Origin: Ditylenchus dipsaci
Lineage: Eukaryota; Nematoda; Chromadorea; Rhabditida; Anguinidae
NCBI GenBank assembly: GCA_004194705.1
Contig: SADC01001035.1
Location: 1 to 64,000, forward strand
DNA length: 64,000 nt
Reading direction: 5' to 3'
Shown here: in pieces, positions 1 through 9,929 of the stretch
Numbering within the stretch: the stretch's first letter is position 1
Layout of the letters: each line of letters starts with the position of its first letter
The notes under the pieces: generated by a model
What the model was told of the DNA's origin: nothing
The model's input: only the letters and a program-made list of their open reading frames with translations
Databases searched by the model: none
Made by a program: the position numbers and the translations under genes

Positions 1-680
1 TCTACTCCCCAACTCGGCTTTCAACCCCCGAGTTTTACGAGTAAATTAAATTTTTTTTAAATTTTTTCGAAGTTCTACTCCCCCAACTAGGCTTTCACCC
101 GAGTTTTACGAGTAAATTAAATTTTTTTTAATTTTTTCGAGTTCTACTCCCCAACTCGGCTTCTAACCCCGAGTTTTACGAGTAAATTAAATTTTTTTTA
201 ATTTCTCGAGTTCTACTCCCCCAACTCGGCTTTCAAAAATTTTATTTACTCGTAAAACTCGGGGTTAGAAAGCCGAGTTGGGGAGTAGAACTCGAGAAAA
301 TTAAAAAAAATTTAATTTACTCGTAAAACTCGGGGTTGAAAGCCGAGTTGGGGGAGTAGAACTCGAGAAAATTAAAAAAATAATTTAATTTACTCGTAAA
401 ACTCGGGGTTAGAAAGCCGAGTTGGGGGAGTAGAACTCGAGTTGGGTGAGTAGAACTTGAGTTGGGCGAGTAGAACTCGAGTTACGCGAGAAGAACTCAA
501 TTCTACTCAGATCAAAAATTACTCGCTGCTCGAGTAGGATCGCGAGTAACTTTTGATCCAAAACTCTACTCGTGTGTCTGAAACGAGTTGAGTAGATCAA
601 AAGTAACTCATGATCTTTGAACCTACTCGGCCCGTCTGAAACACGTCGAGTAATCAACGAGTAACTCTTGATCCAAAACT
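1..680. repeat. Inverted tandem array, about 67-bp unit
   Basis: Positions 1-235 hold about 3.5 direct units of roughly 67 bp. Each has a TCTACTCCCCCAACTCGGCT block, a GAGTTTTACGAGTAAATTAA block and a T-rich tract. From about 236 the same units run in the opposite orientation to about 445, so the array is palindromic with its centre near 238. A shorter motif (GAGTTGGG-GAGTAGAACTC) then repeats and decays to about 680. No coding potential is seen. It could be the end of a large foldback element cut by the window edge, or a satellite. Confidence 0.8.
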
Positions 681-856
681 CTACTAACCTACCTGAATAC
701 GACCCCTGGGGTTTACCCCAAGGCTCAGGTGGATATCTACCTTGAGCCCGTAACTGGCTTGTAATTAAGTTTGTTAAAAATCGAAAACAAATCATCTTTC
801 CTCACCCAAAAATTGTGTGGGTAAGTAATTCAACAGGATAAAAATTGATTTTCGAT

Positions 857-1059
857 CCTAACACCAAAATCTCATCCTGAATCCGAATCCGTTGAGATCA
901 GATCGAAATAATTTTTACGGACTGATATATTGCTATTTTGAGTAGATGGATCAGGAATTTGGCACCATTCACCTATTTTAATGGGTATCTCAGTCTATAA
1001 AAAATATTTTGAATCTGATCTCAACAGATTCGGATTCAGGATGAGATTTGGTATTAGGC
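857..1059. repeat. Terminal-inverted-repeat element (MITE-like), about 200 bp
   Basis: The left arm (CCTAATACC-like, then CTCATCCTGAATCCGAATC) and the right arm (GATTCGGATTCAGGATGAG) are near-perfect inverted copies of about 60 bp around a short AT-rich spacer. No reading frame lies inside. The superfamily cannot be named from the ends. Confidence 0.7.
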
Positions 1060-1597
1060 TCGACTTCCCAGAAACTTTTGCCCTGAAAATTGACGATTTG
1101 ATCAAAAATTTCGAAAAAAAAATTCATTGACCGTCGGTAATCAATAGCCGTCCGTACCTAGGTATAGGGGTCCGGGCTACAAATGTATATTTGGTCCTGT
1201 CAAACAGAATTGCTAGCAAGGTTACATATGTTAAATTAAAATAAAATCTTTTTCTAAGCCAGCCAGGTGGATATCCACATATCCGAAGGTAACCGCCTCG
1301 GATTTCGGGGTTCAGGGTTTCCTGCAACTAAGGCCTTGCCTAAGTTTGTAAAGGATTATAAAGTGGCTTTAAGACACAGTTTCCAAATATCGAGGCCTAA
1401 TGAGTGTCCTTGAAAAGTGTGCTTCCTATCGGATTCGAACATTCTGATAAATGGGATCACCTCCACAGGGATTTGAACCTTGTAGATAAATTCACTTGTG
1501 ATGAATTTACTGTGGATGAATTTACTGTAGATGAATTTACTGTTGCCTTTAGAAAATAAAAGGGAATGCAAAATTTAAAACTAAAAAATTGCAACCA
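1060..1597. other. Intergenic; two B-box-like tRNA motifs, otherwise unassigned
   Basis: No gene is recognised. On the minus strand, GGTTCAAATCC (about 1470) and GTTCGAATCCGAT (about 1437) resemble the internal B box of tRNA-derived sequences, but no matching A box at the right spacing or cloverleaf is visible. A 13-bp word (GATGAATTTACTG) repeats three to four times around 1500-1545. A fragment near 1255-1320 (CAGGTGGATATCCAC, TTCGGGGTTC) resembles the diverged repeat at 9930-10985. Confidence 0.4.
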
Positions 1598-1806
1598 AAA
1601 AAAGGCCAATTTGCTCCAAAAAAAAGTTTTTTGCCCCAAAAAAGTCTTTTTAGCCCAAAAAAAAAAGACTTTTTAACCCAAAAAAAGTCTTTTTTGAACC
1701 AAAATATTTGACCCAATAAAGTCTTTTTGACCACAAAAAAAGTCTTTTGGCCAAATAAAAGTCTTTTTGCTCCAGCTAAATTTGACAAAAAAGAAGTCTT
1801 TTTGCT
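1598..1806. repeat. Short-word tandem repeat (AAAAAGTCTTTTTG)
   Basis: About ten degenerate units of roughly 20 bp, each an AAAAAAGTCTTTTT core separated by GCCCC, GACC or GAACC. It abuts the palindromic element starting at 1807. The open frames over this region are low-complexity K/F-rich artefacts. Confidence 0.7.
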
Positions 1807-2572
1807 GGACAATACTTTTCTCCGCCTATATTTACTTCTTTTTCCGCCTAAAACACTTTTTTCTCCGCCTAATTTTTTTTCCGCCTAAAACACTTTTTTC
1901 TCCGCCTAATTTACTTCTTTTCCGCCTAATTTACTCTTTTTTTTAGCCTAATTTTGATCCTCGACACGAAATCAACCATTTTAAAAAATTTTTTGTGTGA
2001 AATTCAGGGTGGCAAAGACAGATGGCTGGAGACCCACTCCGGAATGGCCAAAATGCCAAAATAATTAGGTTTTTGGGGGTTTACTAAAGGGGGAGTGAAC
2101 TTTTTGAGAATACCGATTGAGCGGATCAGATTTGGGTCCGATGGGCTTAATCGCTCAGAATCCAGGTTTGGTGGTTTAGAGTGGTTCAGGATGGAATTCT
2201 GAGCGAGTCAATCGCTCAAATTCCAGGTTTGGTGGTTTTGAGTGGTTCAGGGTGGAATTCTGAGCGATTAAGCCCATCGGACCCGAACCGATCCGCTCAA
2301 TCGATTTTTCTCGAAAAGTTACTCCCCCTTTAGTAAACCCCCAAAAACCAATAATTTGGCCTTTTGGCCATTCCGGAGTGGGTCTCCAGCCATCTGGTCT
2401 TTGCCCACCCCTGAATTTCACACAAAAATTTTTTAAAATGGTTGATTTCGTGTCGAGGATCAATTAGGCGGAAAAAAGAGTAAATTAGGCGGAAAAAGAA
2501 GTAAATTAGGCGGAGAAAAAAGTGTTTTAGGCGGAAAAAGAAGTAAATTAGGCGGAGAAAAAAGTATTGTCC
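1807..2572. mobile_element. Palindromic DNA element with 9-bp target duplication
   Basis: Begins GGACAATAC and ends GTATTGTCC. The 9 bases CTTTTTGCT flank it on both sides (1798-1806 and 2573-2581), as expected for a target-site duplication. The outer arms carry repeated words (TCCGCCTAATTTACTTCTTT-type) in opposite orientation. The inner arms (about 1950-2180 and 2220-2460) are a long palindrome including GGAATGGCC and GGGTTTACTAAAGGGG. Nothing in it resembles a transposase. A 9-bp duplication with long inverted repeats is typical of Mutator-type foldback elements, but that assignment is inference. The inner core is shared with the element at 4670-5283. Confidence 0.85.
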
Positions 2573-2725
2573 CTTTTTGCTCCAGAAAAAGCTTTGTCCT
2601 GAATCCAATTCTATCTTTTGGAGTATAAGGTACCTTTTATAATGATTTACCTTTGTCCACTGGGGAAAAGTCAATTTTCGCTTGAAACTTTTCTCGGAAA
2701 CAGTTCTTTACTAACCAAAATAACA

Positions 2726-2944
2726 TACCGTATATCTCTAATAAGGACTCATGGGGCCTTATTTTTCAACCCTCTTTGGAGGTGGGGCCTTATTAGAAGG
2801 TGGGGCCCTTATTAGAATATTTCTTTTAGGCCTTATTAGGCCTTTTTTGGGTGGGGTCTTATTTTCAACACCTTCTCAGAGGTGAGGCCTATTAGAAGGT
2901 GGGGTCTTAATAGAAGGTGGGGCCTTATTAGAAGATATACGGTA
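2726..2944. mobile_element. TA-flanked inverted-repeat element with repeated internal word
   Basis: The ends are ACCGTATATCTCTAATAAG and its inverse CTTATTAGAAGATATACGGT, flanked by TA. Inside, the word GGTGGGGCCTTATTAGAA repeats several times. Similar ACCGTATTTTCTCTAATAG-type ends occur at 12441, 21267 and 21990, so this is a dispersed family. No coding content. Confidence 0.75.
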
Positions 2945-3039
2945 TGTTTCATCAGTTTTACAGCATTCTGATTCTTTTAGAGTGGTTCAACATCTTTTTT
3001 GGAAGAAAGCCGTTAATTATATTCATGGTAAAAATATTT

Positions 3040-3110
3040 AAATGGGGGTGTTCGGCGGGGGTGTTTCGGCCGGAGGTGTTCCGGCGGGGGTGTTTCGTCC
3101 TGATCCCTAT
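3040..3110 (+). repeat. GC-rich short tandem repeat
   Basis: About four degenerate units of GGCGGGGGTGTTTC and GGGGGTGTTC. It stands out as GC-rich in an AT-rich setting. The flanking bases to about 3450 show nothing I can support. Confidence 0.6.
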
Positions 3111-3454
3111 CAAGGGGGCCAAGCTGTTTTTGCAAAAAAAATAACAGGGGGATCAAAGCAAAAATGGAAACGGATTCTCAAGTAGTACCTTAAAACTATC
3201 CAAATCAAAGAAACCATGTTTTACATATTGCCGCTTCAGTTCTATTTGACCTGCTCGCTAGTATATGAAAAATTACTAGAAAGAGACGTCACCAATACAA
3301 TGATAAACATTTATTAAGCACAACAAATAACGGTAAATACAGAGGAATCTAATATCTCCAAATTACTTGGCAGTGCTCATTTTCGGATGATTGAAGAAGA
3401 TCGAGTGAAGCGATATTTCAGAGAATTCTTCCACAGCTTCGGTTGATACTAAAA

Positions 3455-4650
3455 TTAACGGCATTTAGACTGCGCACACAGAAAAATTTTTCGCAGGTCA
3501 ACACCTTCCCAACACATGCTCCTGATAAGTCGGCCTTCGACCAGGTCAATTTCCTTGAGCCTCTCCAGAATGGTTTTTTTCTCTTATCCAACTGCTGCAG
3601 CTTGAGATTGATTTGCTCCACCTTTTCTCACGTCCTTCCTGAACTTTTCATGCAGAGCGTGTAGTCTATTCTCCTTTTCCTTGAGGTTTCTAGCTCGAAG
3701 CATCTTTTCGGACCACGTCTTTCTTGTCTCCAGTCTATCAGTTTCGAATCCTTGCATTGGCACGTGATATGCAATTTTCAGATCTTTACCACCTTGTCGA
3801 ACTTCTCAGAGTCATTGATGCTGCAAAACCAGAGACATGAGATGGAAAAAGCAAAAAAGCTGACCTCAACCAACGAAGATGGGCTTGTCTGTACACTAGC
3901 ATAGCGGCGATACGATTTGCCAACCACTTCGGCTTGGGTCTATTTGGAAATCTCGATTCAATTTCATCATTCGATAAGTCCAATGACGAATGCTGACTGT
4001 GGCCAGGGCAACTGAAAAAAATTAAGGTAAATTTGTAAAACACTAGGTAAATGATCCCACCCTGAAGCCGCATGAGAGTCTCTATCATATTTGTGCCCGG
4101 TACTTTTTCAGCCAATTCAGCTTTTTCTGGCCCAGTCGCGTCGCTTCTCTGCCCAACCTCACGCTGAATATCTTCCTTACACTTGGTGGTGCAGTTCGAA
4201 GAGCTTCGACATAGCGATAGGCGATTTTTGGCTGGCTGAAGTCCAATGGAGGCAGACCATAGTCTTCGAGGCTCCTTTTTCGACGATCAATGAATCCGAG
4301 TTTTGAGACGCAGTTCCCTCTGACTGCCAACCTCTCTTCCCAGATCAGCCTCAGATTCTCGAGATCTGCTCATCTAAATTTTTAACTGTTTTTTTAGAAA
4401 ACCGACAAATTACAAACGCAAACACACCCAAAGGAACTCTTGAAGCCATGTTTTCAAAGTATTTTTCCTCCTGTCGAGCTGGATCGTTGACTTTCTTGTG
4501 CTTGTTGTAGAAGGATATTGCCCACAGATCTGCTGCCGAGAGATGCACACAACGAAGCTGTGAATCCGCCAGACTTAAGCACCCAGACTTGAACGTACTT
4601 TTGCAGATCACCGTTTTTTGCAATTCATAATTGCGCACAGCTGCATTTTT
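3455..4650 (-). pseudogene. Probable mitochondrial ribosomal protein uS15m (MRPS15/bonsai-like), frame broken
   Basis: Probable structural protein of the small mitoribosomal subunit. Exons on the minus strand: about 4650-4438, 4373-4061, 4011-3865 and 3820-3455, with a 64-bp first intron and 49-bp and 44-bp introns after it, all GT-AG. The second exon encodes LPPLDFSQPKIAYRYVEALR followed by TAPPSVRKIFSV, like the conserved APP-V-K region ahead of the uS15 fold. The next exons give SIRHWTYRMM, LANRIAAMLVYRQAHLRWL and then INDSEKFDKVVKDLKIAYHV, matching the uS15 layout of helix, basic helix, and D-x-x-F-x-x-x-x-x-L-x-L-x-Y. The C-terminus is a charged coiled coil ending at the stop 3455-3457. 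The identification is by recognition of layout and is not certain. The frame shifts by one base at about four or five places (in exons 2 or 3, in 3865-4011, near 3800, near 3620 and near 3570), so this is either a decayed gene or error-rich sequence. The true start codon is unclear, and the N-terminal exon could belong to another gene. Confidence 0.5.
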
Positions 4651-4669
4651 GACAACTAAAAGTAGAAAT

Positions 4670-5283
4670 GGACGGTACTTTTTCTGCCCCCAATTACTTT
4701 TTTCTGCCCAAATTTTCAAAAAATGCCCCCTAATTTTTTCTCTCTCATCGTTTTTAGTCAAAATTCGCGGAATTTGAATTTTTCAGTCAAAAAGTAACTT
4801 GGATTGGTCAGAATCCCGCTCCGGAATGGCCAGAAGCCCTGAAAATTGGTTTTTTGGGGGTTTACTAAAGGGGAGTAAACTTTTTGCGAAAATTCGCATT
4901 GGGCGAATCAGAATTCCAGTCCGATCGGCTGAATCGCTCAGAATTTCACCCTGAACCATTCTCAACTATCTTAAACCGCCCTAAGCACTGATTTAAGGGT
5001 AGTTAGATACGGTCTGGAGCAGTTTGGGATGGTTTAGGGCGTTTTAAGATGGTTGAGAATGGTTCAGGGTGAAATTCTGAGCGATTCAGCCGAATCGGAC
5101 TGGAATTCTGATTCGCCCTATCGAATTTTCGCAAAAAGTTTACTCCCCTTTAGTAAACCTAAAAAAAAAACTCTCCTTTAGGTAAAGAGAGAAAAAATTT
5201 GGGGGCATTTTTGAAAATTTGGGGCAGAAAAAGTAATTTGGGGGCAGAAAGAAGTAATTTGGGGGCAGAAAAAAGTACCGTCC
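4670..5283. mobile_element. Palindromic DNA element, GGACGGTAC ends
   Basis: Ends are GGACGGTACTTTTTCTGCC and its inverse. The flanks are GTAGAAAT on the left and GTAGAAAAT on the right (5284-5292), consistent with a 9-bp target duplication that has lost one base. The word GGGGGCAGAAAAAAGTAATT is reiterated at both ends in opposite orientation. The internal palindrome shares GGAATGGCC, GGGTTTACTAAAGGGGAGT and GAAATTCTGAGCGATT with the element at 1807-2572, so the two have a common core but different terminal words. It lies just upstream of the uS15m gene. Confidence 0.85.
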
Positions 5284-5355
5284 GTAGAAAATTAAACTAA
5301 ATTCCCGCATATAAACCGCGAGAACATGTGCGGCCGAAAAAATCGGCGGCGTCTT

Positions 5356-5596
5356 TTAAAGGGCATGCCCGTGCGTTAAGGCGCGAACCAGCATTTTTTT
5401 CGATTTTTTTTCGAATCGTACCCATTTTTCACTCGTTCTGCGTCAAATCTGATATAGATGACTTTATACTGCTTTTAAAAACTAGACAGAAAACGTAGAA
5501 AATCTAGACGAGAACGAATGTAAAAATTTATCGAGAAATAAAAGAACTGCTGGTTCGCGCCTTTTCTCCCCATCGGGCACGATCATGCCCCTTTAA
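5356..5596. mobile_element. TTAA-flanked inverted-repeat element
   Basis: The left end TTAAAGGGCATGCCCGTG and the right end CGGGCACGATCATGCCCCTTTAA are inverted copies, as are AAGGCGCGAACCAGCA and TGCTGGTTCGCGCCTT. TTAA at both borders suits a piggyBac-type non-autonomous element. No reading frame inside. Confidence 0.7.
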
Positions 5597-5705
5597 AGCA
5601 GCATTTACTATTTGGCTAAAAGCAGCATTAACTAGCAGCATTAACACGGGAAAGACCGTGCGTCTAAAGATATATTCTTGCGAACATGATCGGAGAAAAA
5701 AAAAT

Positions 5706-6121
5706 CGACGGTACTTTTTCTGCCCGCTAAAATACTTTTCTCTGCCGCTAATTACTTTTTGCCCGCAAATTTCTTTTTGTCTTGTTCTACTTAATTTTCT
5801 TATCTTCTTTAAATGATATCACCATCGTGTAGCCCTGCGATTCTAGTTTCTCATAAGGTATAATTTTCTGCAAAATCTCTGAATAATGAAACAAAACGTG
5901 AAAGTATAAACCAAGTCAAAAAATAATTTGGTTTATACTTTTACTTATCGTTGTTCATTTTTAACCGACCTTGTAGAAAATAATACCATGTTGTAAACTA
6001 GAGCTAAGGTAAAAGATATCGTAGGGCTACGCGATAGTGTTATCGCTTTTAGAAAAATTCAGAAAATTCAAGATAAACAGGCAGAAACGAAAAAAAAATT
6101 GCGGCAAAAAAAAGTACGTCC
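5706..6121. mobile_element. Diverged palindromic element of the GACGGTAC type
   Basis: Left end GACGGTACTTTTTCTGCCCG; right end GCGGCAAAAAAAAGTACGTC. The centre contains an inverted repeat (GTTTATACTTTTA-type arms near 5905 and 5930) and two opposed copies of a core motif (TAGCCCTGCGATTCTAGTTT near 5830). The borders are approximate and no target duplication is evident. Confidence 0.55.
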
Positions 6122-6320
6122 CAAAAAAATTGAAAAAAGTAACTCTAATGGTGGTCAGCGACCAATCTGAAACCGACCAAGTCACGATTTTTGCCTGAGC
6201 AACTTCAAGGAGGCAGACCATGCCAGTTTTTAAAACAGGTTAATCTAATTTTATGTGCAGAAGAAAGAACAGATTCTAAGCTTTGAATAACATATCGTCA
6301 AGGTATTTATGACAATCGTT

Positions 6321-6598
6321 TTTTGCTACATAAACTTAAACTTCTGACACCGATTCGTGTGCAGCATGGTCGATTACTTGAAAAAACCGCCCTTTGATTC
6401 TCACATTTCACTGTCAAAATTACAAATTCCGTTCGAGAACAAATTATCTAAAATTTAAAAAATTAGAATTTAAATAATTTTGTCTCGAACGGAATTCGAA
6501 ATTTGATAGTGAATCTGAGAATCAAAGGGCAGTTTTTCAAGTAAATCGACCATGCTGAACATGAATCCGGTGTCAGAAACCAAGTTTATGCAGCAAAA
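6321..6598. repeat. Inverted-repeat hairpin element
   Basis: Arms of about 115 bp match in inverse: TTTTGCTACATAAACTTAAA / TTTATGCAGCAAAA, then CATGGTCGATTACTTGAAAA / TTTTCAAGTAAATCGACCATG. No coding content. Confidence 0.7.
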
Positions 6599-6850
6599 TC
6601 AAAAATTTAGGTCAAGATGCCTTTTGAATATAGTTTTGAGCGGCAGCTTAGCACTCAAAAAGCCTTGTTTAAGATTATTTTAAAGCATTATCTGGTGCAG
6701 TTTTCCTGTACTGTCGAACAGTATAAACCGTTAACCAATAACGGCGTTTTCACACTTTTTTGTACATATTTTTTGAATGAACAACGTTTTTCGAAGAAAC
6801 TCAATAGTTTTTCCAAGCTAAAATTTTTCGTTCGATTGTCATAAATATCG

Positions 6851-7216
6851 TTAAAGGACCATCGCCGTTGATGACAATGGCAATTTCGAGTTTTTGAATG
6901 GCGGGGGACAGCCAAAAATACAGAAAATATTTTTTTGAATTATTTTTATTGCATTTGAATTTTGAATTTCATGTTAGGTATGAGCCGTATCGACTAGTAG
7001 CTATAATAACTTATAACTCAATAGAAAGCGGCGATGTCGTCCTATATGGCATGGTGAAGCAACATTGGGCTCGACTAGTGGATGGCTCTAAATTTTGAAC
7101 AAATTCTAAATAAATACAAAAAATAATTTGACAAAAAATTTTCGAAATAAAAGAGCTGTCCCCGCGAATTCAAAAATTCGAAATTGCCATTCTCATCAAC
7201 GGCGATGGTCCTTTAA
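6851..7216. mobile_element. TTAA-flanked hairpin element
   Basis: Begins TTAAAGGACCATCGCCGTTG and ends CAACGGCGATGGTCCTTTAA. Subterminal blocks GGCGGGGGACAGC and GCTGTCCCCGC are also inverted. Same family as the elements at 14221, 34905 and 43449. Its right TTAA (7213-7216) is also the left TTAA of the next element. Confidence 0.8.
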
Positions 7217-7444
7217 GAGGCATACCACGCGTTACACTGCAATCAAGGCAGGTACCAGCAATTTATTTCTCTCATGACTGTCTTCTACAAGCGTTCTACC
7301 TGATCCGACGAAAGTTTTCTGCATACTTTTAAAAGTATGATAAGGTCATAAATATTTTTTTTGAGTGAAAGAAGGACGATTTTTAAAAAACTTGCTGGTC
7401 ACCGCCTTTAATTTTCAGTGTAACGCGCTGGTATGTTCCTTTAA
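7213..7444. mobile_element. Second TTAA-flanked element sharing a border with the first
   Basis: Inverted ends GAGGCATACCACGCGTTACA and TGTAACGCGCTGGTATGTTC between TTAA at 7213-7216 and 7441-7444. Inner blocks AGGCAGGTACCAGCA and TGCTGGTCACCGCCTT also pair. The shared TTAA suggests one element landed at the edge of the other. Confidence 0.7.
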
Positions 7445-8014
7445 CGATATGTTATTCAAAAGCTTAGAATCTGTTCTTTCTTCTGCACATAAAATTAGAT
7501 TAACCTGTTTTAAAAATTGGCATGGTCTGCCTCCTTGAAGTTGCTCAGGCAAAAATCGTGACTTGGTCGGTTCAGATTGGCCGCTGACCACCACCGGGGC
7601 GAAAATGCAAAAATGGGAGCCGCGCGCCGAGTAACCTACACAGAGAAAGTAGCTATGCAAATTTTTGACTCACCCTGAGACCGACTTCAATTTTTCTGAT
7701 ATCAATTGATTCTGGTAAAAATTGATTCTGACATAAATTTAAAACTGACAATAATTTGTCTTGGCCAGATTTTTTTGAATAAATCGTATGGCTGTAAGTA
7801 CTTACAAGTACAAGTACTTAAGTACTTCCCTTCCAATTTTTTTTTCTACTCCTCCAAATCATTAATTTATAAATCGTGAAAATGAGTATTTCTTTGGTGT
7901 TTTTGTGTCGTAAATTTTTTTCTTTTAATTATCATGTAGTCCTGATTTTCTAGTTTCTGATAAGCTATCAATTGACCCCTTGTTGTTGAAAAAATTTTGA
8001 GAAATACAGTCAAC

Positions 8015-8474
8015 GGCAACCAGACAAAGCAACATCAAAACTATTTTGTCGCGCGACAATGCAACAAAAATTTGCATTGTCGTATGCTTTTCGTCGTGCG
8101 ACAAAATACCGAAAAATGTTTTTTGTCGCGCGACGAAATAACAAACAAACGTTTTTTGTCGCGCGACATTGCAACAAATTTTGCTCTTTTTCGGATTTTT
8201 CGAAGGATTTTTTTTCAAGATATTCATTTAGGTGTTCATGGTTAGCGTTCCCGATCAATATGCGCATCTTCAAATTTAGAATTGACTGCTAAATTGTAAA
8301 TTACTCTCGAGACATTAATGATTTTTGTTGCACTGTCGCGCGACAAAGAGCGAAATTTGTTGCATTGTCGCACGACAAAATGACAAAAAAATTATTTTGT
8401 CGCGCGAAAAATGTTCATTTAAAAATATTTTGTCGGGCGACAAAATAGTTTTGATGTTGCTTTGTCTGGTTGCC
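8015..8474. mobile_element. GGCAACC-ended element with TGTCGCGCGACA words
   Basis: Ends GGCAACCAGACAAAGCAAC and GTTGCTTTGTCTGGTTGCC. The flanks AGTCAAC (8008-8014) and AGTCAAAC (8475-8482) fit an 8-bp target duplication that lost one base on the left. The 12-bp palindrome TGTCGCGCGACA and close variants recur near both ends. Same terminal family as 15943-16097. Confidence 0.8.
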
Positions 8475-8602
8475 AGTCAAACCTTGATTTAAGGACACTC
8501 GATTTAAGGACACCCTCGATTTAAGGACATCTGTTTTTGGGGTCTTTTGGTTTTGGTTTCTTACGTTTTAGTATAATTGAACCTCGATTTAAGGACGGCA
8601 CT

Positions 8603-9345
8603 TATTTACTTGGGGGGGGGGCGCATTTTTTACTAATTTGTAAATCATGTTAAACGACTCCTAAGTAATTTTTATATGCTTAAAACGATAAAAAAGTTAT
8701 TTCTGACATTTTTTCCACACAAAAATGGATTTTTAGAAAAAAAACATTTTTTGACTAAAATTCGACTTTTTTCCTTGGGGACCAAGGCAATCCAACCTGA
8801 AAGGGTACCTGGATACCACAAAAATATGGAGTTTGAACATAGTTTTGTTGACTGGGGCCTACCGCATAAAGAAACTCTGGTATGCATACATTTTTATGCA
8901 TCCAGAGTCACTTACGAGTGATTTGCGTCTAAGGTATGTGGGTGTGCGCATCTCAACCCCAAGCAACCAAGCCCCCTGCGCCCCTTCGGGGCGCAGGGGG
9001 CTTGGTTGGTTAGAGATGCGCGCACTCACTTACCTTAGACATAATTCCGAGCTAGACTCTTGATTAAAAATGCATAAAGAGACTCTTTTTGCCCAGCTCC
9101 AGTGACCAAAACGGGGTAGAATACCTTAATACAAGGAAATTTGCCTTGGTCCCCCAAGGCAATAAGTCTTATTTTGGCCAAAGAATTTTTTTTCAAAAAA
9201 TCTATTTTTTACGTGGAAAAGTGTCAGAAAACAACTTTTTAATCGTTTTAAGCATATAAAAATTACTTAGAAGTCGTTTAAACATGATTTACAAATGTGC
9301 AAAAAATGCAGCCCCAACCCCCCCCCCCCCCCCCAAGTACATAAT
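8603..9345. mobile_element. GC-hairpin foldback element, family member 1
   Basis: A near-complete palindrome of about 740 bp with a G-run at the left end and a C-run at the right end. The arms contain CTCCTAAGTAATTTTTATAT / ATATAAAAATTACTTAGAAG and CCTTGGGGACCAAGGCAAT / TTGCCTTGGTCCCCCAAGGC. The centre is a GC-rich hairpin, CCCCCTGCGCCCC / GGGGCGCAGGGGG, flanked by GTGTGCGCATCTCAAC and GTTAGAGATGCGCGC. Other members lie at 17590, 25740, 29504, 30220, 37282 and 41056. Confidence 0.85.
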
Positions 9346-9929
9346 TCCTTAAGGACACCCTCGATTTAAGGACATCTGTTTTTGGGGTCTTTTGGTTTTG
9401 GTTTCTTACGTTTTAGTATAATTGAACCTCGATTTAAGGACAGCAGTTTCGCCGGTCCCCAGGGTGTCCTTAAATCGAGGTTTGACTGTACCCGCTTTAT
9501 GAAAGTGGAGTTGTCTTATAAAAACGAGTATATCTCGAATTTTTTTAACAGCAAGGGGTCAGTTGATAGCTTATCAGAAACTAGAAAATCAGGGCTATGT
9601 CCTGATGATAATTAAAAGAAACAAAATTTACGCCATAAAAACACCGTGAAATACTCACTTCTACGATTTAGGGTGATAAATGAATGATTTTGAGGGATAA
9701 ACTATTTGAGCCTAAATTTGGCGAGCGTGCAAGTATAGTTATGTCTTCACCTTGGCTTATTATCATTTTAGTTTTTTTCTTAAACTTGTGTATTAAATCT
9801 GAATTTCAGCTGCCAATTATGTCAACACTCGATAAGATACAAAATATTTACATCAAAAAAGCCGATTCGCAAACAGCCAGAATATAAAATAGACCATTTT
9901 TCCTAACTTAAAACCATTCAGGTAATTCT

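Larger units (their letters stand above)
6150..7592. mobile_element. Large foldback element holding three nested elements
   Basis: Arms of about 150 bp at 6150-6297 and 7446-7592 are inverted copies (GTGGTCAGCGACCAATCTGA, CTTCAAGGAGGCAGACCATG, AGAAGAAAGAACAGATTCTA). Between them lie inverted repeats at 6321-6598 and two TTAA elements at 6851-7216 and 7213-7444. The open frames over the arms show no known domain. Confidence 0.7.
8007..9488. mobile_element. Pogo/Tigger-like non-autonomous element, interrupted
   Basis: Terminal inverted repeats CAGTCAAACCTTGATTTAAGG (left, split by an insertion) and CCTTAAATCGAGGTTTGACTG (right), with TA at both borders (8005-8006 and 9489-9490). CAGTCAAACCTCG-type ends with TA duplications are well known for pogo/Tigger-like elements. 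The sequence CTCGATTTAAGGACATCTG to CCTCGATTTAAGGAC appears twice, before and after the inner foldback (about 8493-8600 and 9350-9440). No transposase frame. Confidence 0.75.
7850..9695. mobile_element. Outer element of a four-layer nest
   Basis: Left arm 7850-8000 and right arm about 9540-9690 are inverted copies, including TTTCTGATAAGCTATCAATT and AGTTGATAGCTTATCAGAAA. The pogo-like element 8007-9488 sits in the middle, and it in turn contains two further elements. Confidence 0.65.

Noticed and set aside
1..445. CRISPR-like array
   Set aside because: The units have no unique spacers, the array is inverted about its centre, and the host is eukaryotic.
1356..1812. Lys/Phe-rich minus frames
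   Set aside because: Low-complexity translation of an A/T-rich word repeat, with no start context or domain.
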